Positions 30,013 through 40,216 of a stretch of 64,000 nt of DNA are shown in pieces; within the stretch, counting starts at the first letter, position 1, and each line of letters begins with the position of its first letter. The DNA is from Gemmobacter fulvus. GTDB taxonomy: Bacteria; Pseudomonadota; Alphaproteobacteria; Rhodobacterales; Rhodobacteraceae. The notes beneath the pieces were generated by a model that was given only the letters and a program-made list of their open reading frames with translations, searched no databases and had not been told where the DNA came from. The DNA is taken from contig NZ_CP076363.1 of assembly GCF_018798885.1 (NCBI RefSeq), forward strand, positions 1-64,000, written 5' to 3'. Position numbers and translations under genes: made by a program.

Positions 30013-30909
30013 GTGGATTTCAAATGGCTTGAAGATTTCCTGAGCCTGGCCGAAACGCACAGCTTTTCGCGCGCGGCGGAATTGCGCGGCGTGACGCAAT
30101 CAGCATTCAGCCGCCGGATTCGTGCGCTGGAAGATTGGTTGGGGGCAGAGCTGCTCAACCGCGAAAGCTATCCGATCACGCTGACGCCCGAAGGCAAGCT
30201 GTTCCGCGAAACGGCCGAAGAGGCGGTGCGCATGATCCATGCACGCCGCGCCGAGTTTCGCCAACATGCGCGGGGCGGCGGGCCGGTGGTGTCACTTGTG
30301 GCGCTGCACAGCCTGACGGTGACCTTTCTGCCCGGCTGGCTGACGCGGCTGCGCGGCGCCATCGGCCCGGTGGCGAGCCGGGTGAAACCCGAAAACTTCG
30401 ATCAATGTATCACCGCGCTGACCGAGGGCGGTTATGACTTTTTCCTGACCTACCATCATCCGCGCGTGCGCTTTCCGCTGGAGCCGGAGGCCTATCCGCA
30501 TCTGGTGATCGGGCAGGACAGCCTTGCCGCCGTTGCCCGCCCCGGCTGGCCCGAAGATTGGGTGCAGGACGGAATGCCCTTGCTGCAATATTCGCGCGGC
30601 TCGTTCCTTGGCACGCTGGCCGGGATCGCACAGGCGCAACCCGGCGCGCCGAAGGTCTATGTGGCGCATACGAATGAAGCGTCGATGGCCGAGGCGATGA
30701 AGTCGATGGCGGTGGAGGGGCATGGCGTGGTCTGGCTGCCGCGCAGCCTCATCGCGCTCGACATCGCCGCCGGGCGGCTGGAGGTGGTTGCGCCCGAACT
30801 GCCGATGGAGATCCGGCTCTATCGCAATGCCACCCGTGCGCGCACCCTGACGGCGCGGGTCTGGCAGGCGGCTGAGCGGTTGGCCGAAGGTTATGCACAA
30901 TCGGAATAA
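30013..30909 (+). CDS. LysR-family regulator, HypT-like
   Basis: 298 residues. N-terminal winged HTH (FLSLAETHSFSRAAELRGVTQSAFSRRIRALEDWLG) and a C-terminal effector domain. The VDFKWLEDFL start, short linker and LQYSRGSFLG and HGVVWLPRSLI stretches resemble HypT (YjiE/QseD), a Met-oxidation-activated hypochlorite sensor. I use the GTG at 30013 with AAAGGGG about 6 bases upstream; the preceding in-frame codons overlap the GntR gene. Next gene downstream is aspA in the same orientation, which it may regulate. The redox role is only by family similarity. Confidence 0.85.
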   Translation: MDFKWLEDFLSLAETHSFSRAAELRGVTQSAFSRRIRALEDWLGAELLNRESYPITLTPEGKLFRETAEEAVRMIHARRAEFRQHARGGGPVVSLVALHSLTVTFLPGWLTRLRGAIGPVASRVKPENFDQCITALTEGGYDFFLTYHHPRVRFPLEPEAYPHLVIGQDSLAAVARPGWPEDWVQDGMPLLQYSRGSFLGTLAGIAQAQPGAPKVYVAHTNEASMAEAMKSMAVEGHGVVWLPRSLIALDIAAGRLEVVAPELPMEIRLYRNATRARTLTARVWQAAERLAEGYAQSE

Positions 30910-31064
30910 CCCTCGCGTTATTGGCATTGGATTTGGCAGCGGCACAGGCGTAAATCCCGCCCAGACCGGCAAAAACAGCCAGTTGCGCACCGATTGACCC
31001 CATTCCAAACCTGCATGGCCCAGGCCCGCTTTTGGCGGTGTGCTGCCCCATGCCCGAGGACAGC

Positions 31065-32471
<1,407 letters not shown>

Positions 32472-32479
32472 GCTGATAA

Positions 32480-32512
32480 GCAGTGGCGGCGGGTCAGCCC
32501 TGCCGCCACTGC
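32480..32512. terminator. Hairpin between convergent aspA and TauC-like permease
   Basis: GCAGTGGCGGC (32480-32490) and its perfect complement at 32502-32512 form an 11-bp stem with an 11-base loop. It overlaps the permease stop codon and lies 8 bp after the aspA stop. It can serve both strands but lacks a T-run. Confidence 0.6.
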
Positions 32513-33276
32513 GTTGCCCGCCGTTCCAGCGGCTGAATCACCAGATAGTCGAGCGCCAGCATCACCGCGACAAAGCTGAGCGCATAAGCCAGCACTCCGG
32601 CAATATCGAACAGCTGGAATTTCAGATGGATCTGGAAGCCCACGCCCGAGGACCGGCCCAGAAACTCGACCACCAGCACGATTTTCCAGATGATCGCCAG
32701 CCCGGTTCGGGCACTTGCGGTCAGGTAAGGGGCGAGTTGCGGCAGCAGGATATGGCGCAACCGGGCCATGGGTGACAGGCGGAACACCCGCGCCATATCG
32801 GCCAGATCGGGTGACAGCGTGCGCGCGCCTTCGCGCAGCGTCACCAGCACCATCGCGGTCTTGTTCAGGGTGACAGCGGCAATCGCCGCCACCTCGTTCA
32901 GCCCGATCCACAGGTAACACAGCACGATCACCACCAGGGCAGGCAGGTTCAGAAAGATCGTGACCCAGGGGTCAAGCCAGCGGTTCAGCCGCGGCATCCG
33001 CCCCAGCGCCACGCCCATCACACTGCCCAGAGCCATCGCCAGCGTGAAGGCCACTGCCACCCGCGCCAGCGTGGCGGCCATGTGCTGCCAGAGCCGCCCC
33101 GATATGGCTTCGGCCCAGACCACCGCCAGAACCTCGGCCGGGGCGGGCAGGATGCGCGGATCCGCGCGCAACAAGGCCAGCCACCACCAGAATGCCACAA
33201 ACCCCGCCAGCGACAGGGCGAGGATCAGGCGGTCGGGCAATGGGGCGCGGGGTATCATCGGATCACGATATGACAT
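32494..33276 (-). CDS. ABC transporter permease, SsuC/TauC type
   Basis: 260 residues with about six membrane spans and the EAA-type loop (ARVFRLSPMARLRHILLPQLAPYL). This permease class serves nitrate/taurine/sulfonate/thiamine-precursor importers and needs a TauA-type binding protein and TauB-type ATPase, neither of which is adjacent. Matching genes occur at 44989-46628, beyond the PQQ locus. Start taken at 33276 (MSYRDP); 33258 is possible and 33348 would overlap the divergent gene. No Shine-Dalgarno is obvious. Divergent from the NosR-like gene, sharing a 70-bp spacer with the recurring palindrome. Confidence 0.84.
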   Translation of the reverse strand: MSYRDPMIPRAPLPDRLILALSLAGFVAFWWWLALLRADPRILPAPAEVLAVVWAEAISGRLWQHMAATLARVAVAFTLAMALGSVMGVALGRMPRLNRWLDPWVTIFLNLPALVVIVLCYLWIGLNEVAAIAAVTLNKTAMVLVTLREGARTLSPDLADMARVFRLSPMARLRHILLPQLAPYLTASARTGLAIIWKIVLVVEFLGRSSGVGFQIHLKFQLFDIAGVLAYALSFVAVMLALDYLVIQPLERRATQWRQG

Positions 33277-33297
33277 GGGGCTGTGCTGCGACGCTGC

Positions 33298-33310
33298 GAC
33301 CTTGGTCCAA
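33298..33310 (+). promoter_or_regulatory. PQQ-locus palindromic element (copy 1)
   Basis: GACCTTGGTCCAA, with a perfect GACC-TT-GGTC core at 33298-33307. It lies 40 bp before the NosR-like start and 22 bp before the TauC-like start. The 30 bp from 33298 share 24 identical positions with those from 44926, which precede the TauA-like gene. A CATAGCT -10-like box follows 25 bases after the core, which would place the element near -40. Confidence 0.6.
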
Positions 33311-33346
33311 TGGCAGGACAGGGCAGGCGGGGCATAGCTTGCCCCC

Positions 33347-35410
33347 ATGCGTCATATTCTGGTCCTTCTGTTCTGGCTGGTGCAAGCCCTTACCGTTTCG
33401 GCGGAGACTTTGACACGCGCCGAGATCGAGCCGTTCATCATCCCGCCCTATGCGCTTGGCGAGCCGGTGAATGACAAGGGCGTGTGGAGCCTGCGCAACT
33501 CGGGCGGTGCCGAGGCGGGTTATGTGTTTGAAACCGCGCCGATGGCGCCGCTGCCCGGCTTTTCCGGCGCCCCGATCAACATGCTGGTGATGCTGGATCT
33601 GGATGGCCGGTTTCTGGATGTGCGGCTGATCGCGCATAACGAACCGATCTTCGTGTCGGGCCTTGGGGAAGCGCCGTTCCGCAAGTTCATGGAACAGTAT
33701 CGCGGCCAATCAATCAACACTCCGATGGTGGTGGGCACGCCGTATGGCGATGGCGGGGCAGGCTCGGGTCTGGTGTATCTGGAAGGCGTGGCCAAGGCCA
33801 CCGCCTCGGTACGCATCGCCCATGAATCGATCCTTGCCGCCACGCTGCAAGTGGCGCGCGAGAAAATGCAGGGGATTCAAAGCGCGCCGCCCGCCCATCC
33901 CGACCCGGCACATGACGAGCCGCTGGACTGGCAGGCGCTGGTGGATCAGGGCATTGCCCGCAATCTGCGGGTAAGCAATGCCGAGTTGGATCAGGCCTTT
34001 GCGGGCACGGTCTGGGCCGATGACGACGCCGAGGCGCAGGCCGATCCTGACGGCGTGTATCTCGACCTCTGGCTGGTTGACATCGGCCCGCCCAGCATCG
34101 CCCGCGCCGTGCTCGATGACGAGGCCTTTGCCGATCTGCAACGGTTCATGGCGGTGTCCAGCTTTGATGAGCCGTTCCTGCTGATCGACGCCGGGCGGCA
34201 TGGTCTGGTGAGTGCCGATTTCGTGCGCAATACCGCGCCCGATCTGCTGGGGGCGGAACAGGACGGGCTGCCAATCGCCCTGCGCGATGCCGACATGATC
34301 TTTGGCACCCGCCCCGATGTGCCCGAAGGCACGGCGATGATCCTGCGCACCGACCGGCGGTTGGGGTTTGATCCGGCACGCGACTGGCTGTTGCAGGTGA
34401 AGGCGGTGCGCGAACATGGCATGTTCCAGCCCGAGGTCGGCTCTGCCACCTTCACACTGACCCATGCCACGCCGGAGCGCTTTTATGCCCGCGCCGGGGT
34501 GGTCGAGGTGTTGCCGCCATGGCGCGAGGCGATCCGCAACCGCCAGACCGATCTGATGGTTCTGGCCATCGCGCTGCCAGCCCTGCTGCTGTTGCTTGGC
34601 CCCGGCATGGACAGGCTGGCGGCGGCGCGACATTTCACGGCGATCAGGCTGGCCATCCTCGCCATTGTCACCGGATTTGTCGGCTGGTGGGGGCAGGGGC
34701 AATTGTCGATCGTGACCCCGCTGGCCGTTCTGCGCACGGCATGGGAGGGCGGTAGCTTCGCCTATCTGCTGTATGATCCGGTTTCGCTGCTGATCTGGGC
34801 CGCCACGATTCTGGGGTTTGTTCTGTGGGGGCGCGGATTGTTCTGCGGTTGGCTGTGCCCGTTCGGGGCCTTGCAGGAATTCGCGCATCATCTGGGACGG
34901 CTGCTGCGCCTGCCGCAATGGGATCCGCCGCCGCTGTGGGATGCCCGGCTGAAGGGGTTGAAATATCTGCTGCTGGCCGGGCTGGTGCTGACGGTGTTCG
35001 TCGCGCCGGATCAGGTGGATACGGTGGTGGAGGTGGAGCCGTTCAAGACTGCCATCACCACGTTTTTCCTGCGCGACTGGGTTTTTGTGGCCTATGCGGC
35101 GGGTTGGCTGCTGCTTGGCATGGTCACGTTCAAGGGGTTCTGCCGTTACGTCTGCCCCTTGGGTGCGCTGATGGCGATTGGCGGTCTGCTGCGCGGGCGC
35201 GACTGGATTGCCCGGCGGAAGGAATGTGGATCCCCCTGCCAGTTGTGCCGGGTCCGCTGCAAATACGGGGCGATCAAACCCTCGGGGCAGATCAGCTATT
35301 CCGAATGTTTCCAATGCCTTGATTGTGTGACCATCCATAATGACGCGGCGCAATGCGTGCCGTTGATCCTTGCCGCGAAAGGCCGCCCGATGCGTGCAGC
35401 AGCGAAATGA
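33347..35410 (+). CDS. NosR/NirI-family membrane flavo-iron-sulfur protein
   Basis: 687 residues: signal peptide (1-19), periplasmic FMN-binding-type domain (about 50-170), a long periplasmic region, then about five membrane spans from residue 400 on. Two CxxxCP motifs (FCGWLCPFGAL and FCRYVCPLGAL) and C-terminal cysteine clusters (CGSPCQLCRVRC, CFQCLDC) for two 4Fe-4S centres follow the NosR pattern. The flavinylation motif is degenerate (KATASV in place of SGATxT). The ApbE flavin transferase gene overlaps its stop. Such proteins move electrons across or along the membrane; here the partner is probably the PQQ/cytochrome system. The ATG lacks a visible Shine-Dalgarno and may be near the transcript start. 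Confidence 0.87.
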   Translation: MRHILVLLFWLVQALTVSAETLTRAEIEPFIIPPYALGEPVNDKGVWSLRNSGGAEAGYVFETAPMAPLPGFSGAPINMLVMLDLDGRFLDVRLIAHNEPIFVSGLGEAPFRKFMEQYRGQSINTPMVVGTPYGDGGAGSGLVYLEGVAKATASVRIAHESILAATLQVAREKMQGIQSAPPAHPDPAHDEPLDWQALVDQGIARNLRVSNAELDQAFAGTVWADDDAEAQADPDGVYLDLWLVDIGPPSIARAVLDDEAFADLQRFMAVSSFDEPFLLIDAGRHGLVSADFVRNTAPDLLGAEQDGLPIALRDADMIFGTRPDVPEGTAMILRTDRRLGFDPARDWLLQVKAVREHGMFQPEVGSATFTLTHATPERFYARAGVVEVLPPWREAIRNRQTDLMVLAIALPALLLLLGPGMDRLAAARHFTAIRLAILAIVTGFVGWWGQGQLSIVTPLAVLRTAWEGGSFAYLLYDPVSLLIWAATILGFVLWGRGLFCGWLCPFGALQEFAHHLGRLLRLPQWDPPPLWDARLKGLKYLLLAGLVLTVFVAPDQVDTVVEVEPFKTAITTFFLRDWVFVAYAAGWLLLGMVTFKGFCRYVCPLGALMAIGGLLRGRDWIARRKECGSPCQLCRVRCKYGAIKPSGQISYSECFQCLDCVTIHNDAAQCVPLILAAKGRPMRAAAK

Positions 35411-36276
35411 GGCGGCGGCGCTTTTTGCAGATCGTGGCGGCGAGTCTCGCCGTGCCCGGCACCGCGCGGGCCGAACTGGTCTGGCAAGGTGTCGCGCTTG
35501 GCGCGGATGCCGAACTGCGGTTAACGGGTGACAGACGCAGGGCCGAGGCGGCGCTGGCCGGTCTGCCCGCGCTGTTGGCACGCGTGGAGGCGTGGTGCAG
35601 CCTGTATCGCCCGTCAGAGCTGACCCGGCTGAATACCGAGGGGCGGGTGATCCCGTCGCCCGGTTTTGCGGATCTCGTCGCGATGGCCGATGATCTGCAC
35701 CGGCTGACCGATGGGCTGTTCGACCCCACGGTGCAGCCGCTGTGGCAGGCGCTGGCGACGGGCGGGGATGTGGCGGTTGCGCGGGCTGGGATCGGTTGGG
35801 GCCGTGTGCGGCTGGGTGCCGAGATCCGTCTGGACCCCGGTCAGGCGCTGACCTTCAACGGGCTGGCCCAGGGCCATGCGACGGATCTGGTGCGCGACCA
35901 TCTGGCGGCGCATGGTTTCACCTCGGCGCTGGTGAATATCGGGGAATATGCGGCACTTGGCGGGCCGTTCCGGCTGGGCATCGCCGATCCCGTGGCCGGG
36001 ATGCTGGCGGAAAGCGTGCTGACGCAGGGGGCGCTGGCCGTTTCGTCGCCGCAGGCGATGCAGATCGGCGGGCAGGGGCATATTCTGCATCCGCAGGGCC
36101 AGCCGCCGCGCTGGTCCACCGTTGCGGTCGAGGCAGACAGCGCTGCACTGGCCGATGGCCTGTCGACCGCGCTGGTCTTTGCCGACCGGGCGCAGATTGC
36201 TGCGCTGAAATCGCGCCTGCCCGCGCTGCGGCGGGTGACGCTGATCGACGGCGCGGGCGATTTGCAGCGGGTCTAG
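35407..36276 (+). CDS. apbE: FAD:protein FMN transferase
   Basis: 289 residues. N-terminal signal (RRRRFLQIVAASLAVPGTARA), then ApbE motifs: CSLYRPSELTRLNTEG, DGLFDPTVQPLW, FNGLAQGHATD and LVNIGEYAALGG. ApbE transfers FMN from FAD to a Thr/Ser of target proteins in the periplasm; the target is probably the NosR-like protein whose gene overlaps by 4 bp. Its stop faces the XoxJ-like gene 6 bp away. Confidence 0.9.
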   Translation: MRRRRFLQIVAASLAVPGTARAELVWQGVALGADAELRLTGDRRRAEAALAGLPALLARVEAWCSLYRPSELTRLNTEGRVIPSPGFADLVAMADDLHRLTDGLFDPTVQPLWQALATGGDVAVARAGIGWGRVRLGAEIRLDPGQALTFNGLAQGHATDLVRDHLAAHGFTSALVNIGEYAALGGPFRLGIADPVAGMLAESVLTQGALAVSSPQAMQIGGQGHILHPQGQPPRWSTVAVEADSAALADGLSTALVFADRAQIAALKSRLPALRRVTLIDGAGDLQRV

Positions 36277-36282
36277 CCGCGC

Positions 36283-37218
36283 CTATCGCTCTGGCGGCGT
36301 GAAGCTGAGGCCATAGCTGGCATAGGCCTGCGCCATTCGCCCATCGGCCAGCGCCGCCACCACGGCATCATCCAGCGCATAGGCCAGATCGCGGTGGCTG
36401 TGATGCACGGCGATGCCCACAGTCCAACTGCCAAGCGCAAACCCCGGCAGCGGCGGCTGATGCACCGCGACACCCGGCCCCGCGCCATGCTGCAACTGCG
36501 CGCGCGGCCCCATCGCGGCCATCACCTCGGCGGCGGCAAGCGCGGCCATGCCTTTTGCCATGCTGGGAAAGCGGCGGATGTTCGGGCCGATCTGCCCGCC
36601 CGGAAAGGCCGTCAGATAGAAATCGGCAATCGAATCGTTTTCCACCGCCACGGTATCAAACCGGAAAAACGCAGGCACCGGCGCGCCTTCGTGCCGGGCC
36701 TCGGCCGAGGGCACGGCATCGGGATAGGCTTCGGTCCGATAGGCGATGGCGATTTCTTCCTTCGCATATTGCCCGGTGAACACCACCTGTTCGACCAGAC
36801 AGGTGAACGCGCTGTTATAGGGCACGCGCAGCATCACATTCATCACCGGCTCTGCCAGAACCGTGCCGCGCCAGACATAGGACATCAGATCGGTCTGCAG
36901 ATTCTCGCCCGCCTGCACGAAGGTAAAGCGCGGCTCCACCCCCAGGCTTTCGGCCAGAATCCGGCCCAGTTCAATATCCACCCCTTTGGGCTGATCGCCG
37001 TCCAGCCAGCTGTAGGGGGGGAAATCCTCGTAGACCGCGATGGTCAGAAAGCCGCGTTCCACAATCTCGTCCAGCGTCTGACCGACATATTCCCGCGCGG
37101 TGTTCTGTGGGCGATGGCCCGGCACCACCCCTTCGCAGCGGGCAAGAACGGGTGCGGCGGCGAGGGTCAGAACCCCCGCCGCAAGCCCCGTGACAAGGGC
37201 GCGTCTGCGCATGATCAA
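36283..37218 (-). CDS. Quinoprotein dehydrogenase-associated periplasmic binding protein (MxaJ/XoxJ-like)
   Basis: 311 residues with a signal peptide and a family-3 solute-binding fold (GFLTIAVYEDFPPYSWLDGDQPKGVDIELGRILAESLG). MxaJ/XoxJ-type proteins accompany PQQ alcohol dehydrogenases and are thought to help maturation or cofactor loading. It overlaps the upstream cytochrome gene by 4 bp (ATGA). The ATG at 37212 is an alternative start. Confidence 0.85.
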   Translation of the reverse strand: MIMRRRALVTGLAAGVLTLAAAPVLARCEGVVPGHRPQNTAREYVGQTLDEIVERGFLTIAVYEDFPPYSWLDGDQPKGVDIELGRILAESLGVEPRFTFVQAGENLQTDLMSYVWRGTVLAEPVMNVMLRVPYNSAFTCLVEQVVFTGQYAKEEIAIAYRTEAYPDAVPSAEARHEGAPVPAFFRFDTVAVENDSIADFYLTAFPGGQIGPNIRRFPSMAKGMAALAAAEVMAAMGPRAQLQHGAGPGVAVHQPPLPGFALGSWTVGIAVHHSHRDLAYALDDAVVAALADGRMAQAYASYGLSFTPPER

Positions 37219-37895
37219 TGGGTCGCCGACAGCCCGATGGTCAGGGCGTCAACCGCATGTTTCGCGCCTTCCGGCGTGCCGTCCAGTGCCAGCGCCGCGC
37301 GGTTCGCCGCGCTGTCGGCAACGGGCGCACCCGAGGCGGTCTTGACCTCCAGCGCAATCGTGGTCAGCTCTGCCTTGAGCGCGGTCTGATCGCCGCTGCC
37401 ATCGGCCAGCGCATCATGGATGGCCGTCAGACGTGCGGTATGGGCATCCAGCGCGCCGTCCTCGGGCCGGGTTTCGATATAGGTGCGGATCGCCCATGCC
37501 GCCTTCTGGCCCAGCACATCGCCAAAGGCCGGCATCTTGGTGGTGCCATCCTGCGTATAACCATGGCGGAAGCGTTCGACATACCATTCGTCGCCATATT
37601 CCGCCGCTTCCAGAAAGCGCAGATCGGGGGCCAGCCCGCCCGACACCACGCCCAGGCCGTGGCAACGTGCGCAGTTCTGGTTATAGGCACTGTCGCCGAT
37701 GGTCACGGCGGTCCACCACACCTCGTCCCCGGCCTTTTCGGCCCGGTAGGGGTTTTCGATCAGCCATTCTTCCCCCACTTCGGGCAGGGCATCGGTGTTC
37801 ACCGGTTGCGGGGCCACATCGCCATGCGCATAGGCCATCGTCGCAAGCCCCGCGAGGGCCAATGTGGCGGCAAGGCCGCGGAAATGTTGTGTCAT
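37215..37895 (-). CDS. Cytochrome c-550, PedF-like
   Basis: 226-residue periplasmic protein. Signal peptide ends at AYAHGDV; one haem site NCARCHGLG (about residues 81-89) with a probable Met ligand in TKMPAFGD. The N-terminal HGDVAPQPVNTDALPEVGEEW stretch is that of PedF-type cytochromes found in PQQ-ethanol dehydrogenase loci, where they accept electrons from the quinoprotein. Start at 37895 (MTQHFRG); the ATG at 37916 adds seven residues. Divergent from the Lut-like operon. Confidence 0.88.
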   Translation of the reverse strand: MTQHFRGLAATLALAGLATMAYAHGDVAPQPVNTDALPEVGEEWLIENPYRAEKAGDEVWWTAVTIGDSAYNQNCARCHGLGVVSGGLAPDLRFLEAAEYGDEWYVERFRHGYTQDGTTKMPAFGDVLGQKAAWAIRTYIETRPEDGALDAHTARLTAIHDALADGSGDQTALKAELTTIALEVKTASGAPVADSAANRAALALDGTPEGAKHAVDALTIGLSATH

Positions 37896-37984
37896 GGCTC
37901 GTCCTCCCTTGAGCATGTTCCGGTGCTAACCGAAGCCGGGGGCGGCGCGGTATTGGACTTTCGTGCCAAAAGGGCAGGGGGTGC

Positions 37985-37997
37985 GACCAATGTCGTA
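37985..37997 (+). promoter_or_regulatory. PQQ-locus palindromic element (copy 2)
   Basis: GACCAATGTCGTA, one base from the ExaA-promoter copy GACCAAGGTCGTA. It lies in the 151-bp divergent spacer, 49 bp before the LutA-like start and 89 bp before the PedF-like start. Confidence 0.6.
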
Positions 37998-38046
37998 TTC
38001 CCCGCCCGCCCCCCATGGTCAATCCTGCCGGAAGGGAGACGAATTC

Positions 38047-39234
38047 ATGCGACACAACTCTTTTTTCCGCGCCTGTGCGGCGGCGGCCACGGCATTTTTT
38101 GCTGTTCCGGCGGCAGGGCAGGGCACAGCGCTGGAGGTGCCGATCCTCTATCTGCGGCAAGAGGTGGATCTGCCGCCAGTCCTGTCGAATCTTGATCCGG
38201 TGCCCGAGGATCTGGGGCTGGCCGGGGCCGAAGTCGCCCTGAAGGACAATCAGACCACCGGCGGCTTTCTGGGGCATGACTACCGGCTGGAGGTGGTGTC
38301 GGTCGCCCCGGGGGAGGATCTGGCGTCCGCGGCGCGCATGGCGCTGGCCGGGGCGGGCTTCGTGCTGGTCGAAGGCTCTGCCGCCGATGTGCTCACCGTG
38401 GCCGATCTGCCCGAAGCGCAGGGCAAGCTGCTGTTCAACGTGGCCTCTGGTGACGCGGCGTTGCGGTCGGATCAGTGCCGCGCCAATCTGCTGCACACCC
38501 TGCCCGAAGACGCCGCGCGCACCGATGCGCTGATGCAGGTGTTGCAGGCCAAGCAGTGGCGCAATCTGGCGCTGATCGTCGGCCCCAAGCCCGGCGATGC
38601 CGCCTTTGCCGAGGCGCTGCGCACATCGGCGCGCAAATTCGGCCTGACCATCTTCGGTGAAAAGACCTGGAGCTTTGACACCGATCTGCGCCGCGCCGCC
38701 ACCGCCGAATTGCCGCCCTTCACGCAGGATCTGCCTGACCATGACGTGCTGCTGCTGGCCGATGAATCCGATGATTTCGGTCGATATGTAGAGCATAACA
38801 CCTGGCTGCCGCGCCCGATTGCCGGGTCGGAAGGGCTGGAGGGGTTCGGCTGGACCCCGGTGTTGGAACAATGGGGGGCGGTGCAATTGCAGAACCGCTT
38901 CCGCGACCACGCGGAACGCGGGATGCAAAGCCGCGATTACGCCGCCTGGTCGGCCATCCGCGCGGTTGGCGAGGCCGTCACCCGCACCGGCAGCGCCGAT
39001 CCGGCCGCGCTGCGCGCCTATATGCTGTCCGATACGTTCCAACTGGATGGCTTCAAGGGTCGCGCGCTGACCTTCCGCCACTGGAACGGCCAGATGCGCC
39101 AGCCGATTGCCGTGGCCAATGGCCGGGCGCTGGTCACACTCGCCCCGGTCGAGGGGTTTTTGCACCAACGCAATGAAACAGACAGCCTCGGGATGGACGA
39201 ACCCGAGAGCACATGCACCGCCTTCGGAGGATAA
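38047..39234 (+). CDS. Periplasmic binding protein of PQQ-alcohol-dehydrogenase-linked ABC system (LutA/PedA-like)
   Basis: 395 residues: signal peptide (1-25, FFAVPAAGQG), then a type-1 binding-protein fold like branched-chain amino-acid receptors (VVSVAPGEDLASAARMALAGAGFVLVEG, PLRSDQC-like ALRSDQCRANLLHTLPEDAARTDALMQ). This class is annotated as the binding component of a PQQ-dependent alcohol dehydrogenase ABC system and corresponds by position to LutA of the Methylobacterium lanthanide-uptake cluster. GGGAG lies about 9 bases before the ATG. The assignment to lanthanide rather than another ligand is inference. Confidence 0.83.
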   Translation: MRHNSFFRACAAAATAFFAVPAAGQGTALEVPILYLRQEVDLPPVLSNLDPVPEDLGLAGAEVALKDNQTTGGFLGHDYRLEVVSVAPGEDLASAARMALAGAGFVLVEGSAADVLTVADLPEAQGKLLFNVASGDAALRSDQCRANLLHTLPEDAARTDALMQVLQAKQWRNLALIVGPKPGDAAFAEALRTSARKFGLTIFGEKTWSFDTDLRRAATAELPPFTQDLPDHDVLLLADESDDFGRYVEHNTWLPRPIAGSEGLEGFGWTPVLEQWGAVQLQNRFRDHAERGMQSRDYAAWSAIRAVGEAVTRTGSADPAALRAYMLSDTFQLDGFKGRALTFRHWNGQMRQPIAVANGRALVTLAPVEGFLHQRNETDSLGMDEPESTCTAFGG

Positions 39235-39235
39235 C

Positions 39236-40201
39236 ATGACCCGCACCCTTGCCGTCCTGCTGCTGAGTGTCGCCCTGCCGGTTCAGGCCGGTGAAATCTG
39301 GGTCACCAATGAAAAGGACGATACGGTCAGCGTGATCGACGTGGATACGCTGGAGGTGACGCGCACCTATGAAACCGGCGAACGCCCGCGCGGCATCACC
39401 TTTTCCAAGGATTTCAGCCGCGTTTATATCTGCGCCTCGGACAGCGACACCGTGCAGGTGATGGATCCCGCCACGGGCGAGATTCTGCACGAACTGCCCT
39501 CGGGCGAGGACCCCGAACAATTCGTTCTGGCCCCCGATGACCGCCATCTCTACATCGCCAACGAAGATGACGCAGTGACGACCGTGGTGGATACCGAAAC
39601 CCGCAGCGTTGTCGCGCAGATCAATGTGGGGATCGAACCCGAAGGCATGGCCGTCTCGCCCGATGGCAAGATTGCCATCACCACATCGGAAACGACCAAT
39701 ATGGCGCATTGGATCGACACGGCGACGCAATCGCTGTTTGCCAATACGCTGGTGGACAGCCGCCCGCGCCATGCCGAATTCACCGCCGACGGGGCGCAGC
39801 TCTGGGTCAGCTCGGAAATCGGCGGCACCATCACCGTGTTCACCACCGCCGATCAGGCCGAGGTGGGCAAGGTGCGGTTTGAAATCACCGGGGTCAGTGC
39901 CGATCTGGTGCAGCCGGTCGGCTTCAAGTTCAGCCCGGATGGCAAGAAGGTCTTTGTCGCGCTTGGCCCGGCCAATCATGTGGCCGTGGTCGATGCCACC
40001 ACCCTTGCGGTCGAAAAATACATCCTTGTCGGGCGGCGTGTCTGGCACATGGCGTTTTCGCCCGACAATTCCAAACTGTTCACCACCAACGGCGTTTCGG
40101 GGGATGTGACAGTGATCGACGTGGCATCGGAAGAGGCCGTGAAATCCATCAAGGTCGGCCGCTTCCCCTGGGGTGCGGCCATGCGCCCGACCAAGGGCTG
40201 A
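39236..40201 (+). CDS. Secreted seven-bladed YVTN beta-propeller protein
   Basis: 321 residues with signal peptide (ending PVQAGEI) and seven repeats of the YVTN type, e.g. WVTNEKDDTVSVIDVDT, YICASDSDTVQVMDPAT, YIANEDDAVTTVVDTET, WVSSEIGGTITVFTTAD, FVALGPANHVAVVDATT, FTTNGVSGDVTVIDVAS. These occur in PQQ and Lut/Ped clusters, where a propeller protein has been connected with lanthanide binding. Acidic loops are plentiful. GGAGG sits 6-7 bases before the ATG. It follows the binding-protein gene directly. Confidence 0.87.
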   Translation: MTRTLAVLLLSVALPVQAGEIWVTNEKDDTVSVIDVDTLEVTRTYETGERPRGITFSKDFSRVYICASDSDTVQVMDPATGEILHELPSGEDPEQFVLAPDDRHLYIANEDDAVTTVVDTETRSVVAQINVGIEPEGMAVSPDGKIAITTSETTNMAHWIDTATQSLFANTLVDSRPRHAEFTADGAQLWVSSEIGGTITVFTTADQAEVGKVRFEITGVSADLVQPVGFKFSPDGKKVFVALGPANHVAVVDATTLAVEKYILVGRRVWHMAFSPDNSKLFTTNGVSGDVTVIDVASEEAVKSIKVGRFPWGAAMRPTKG

Positions 40202-40216
40202 AGAAAGGACATCTCA

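Noticed and set aside
33347-35410. True NosR of nitrous-oxide reduction
   Set aside because: No nosZ, nosD, nosF, nosY or nosL in the neighbourhood, and the context is PQQ alcohol oxidation.
33710-35581. 623-codon minus-strand open frame opposite the NosR-like gene
   Set aside because: No domain seen; real gene on the plus strand has signal peptide, membrane spans and Cys motifs.
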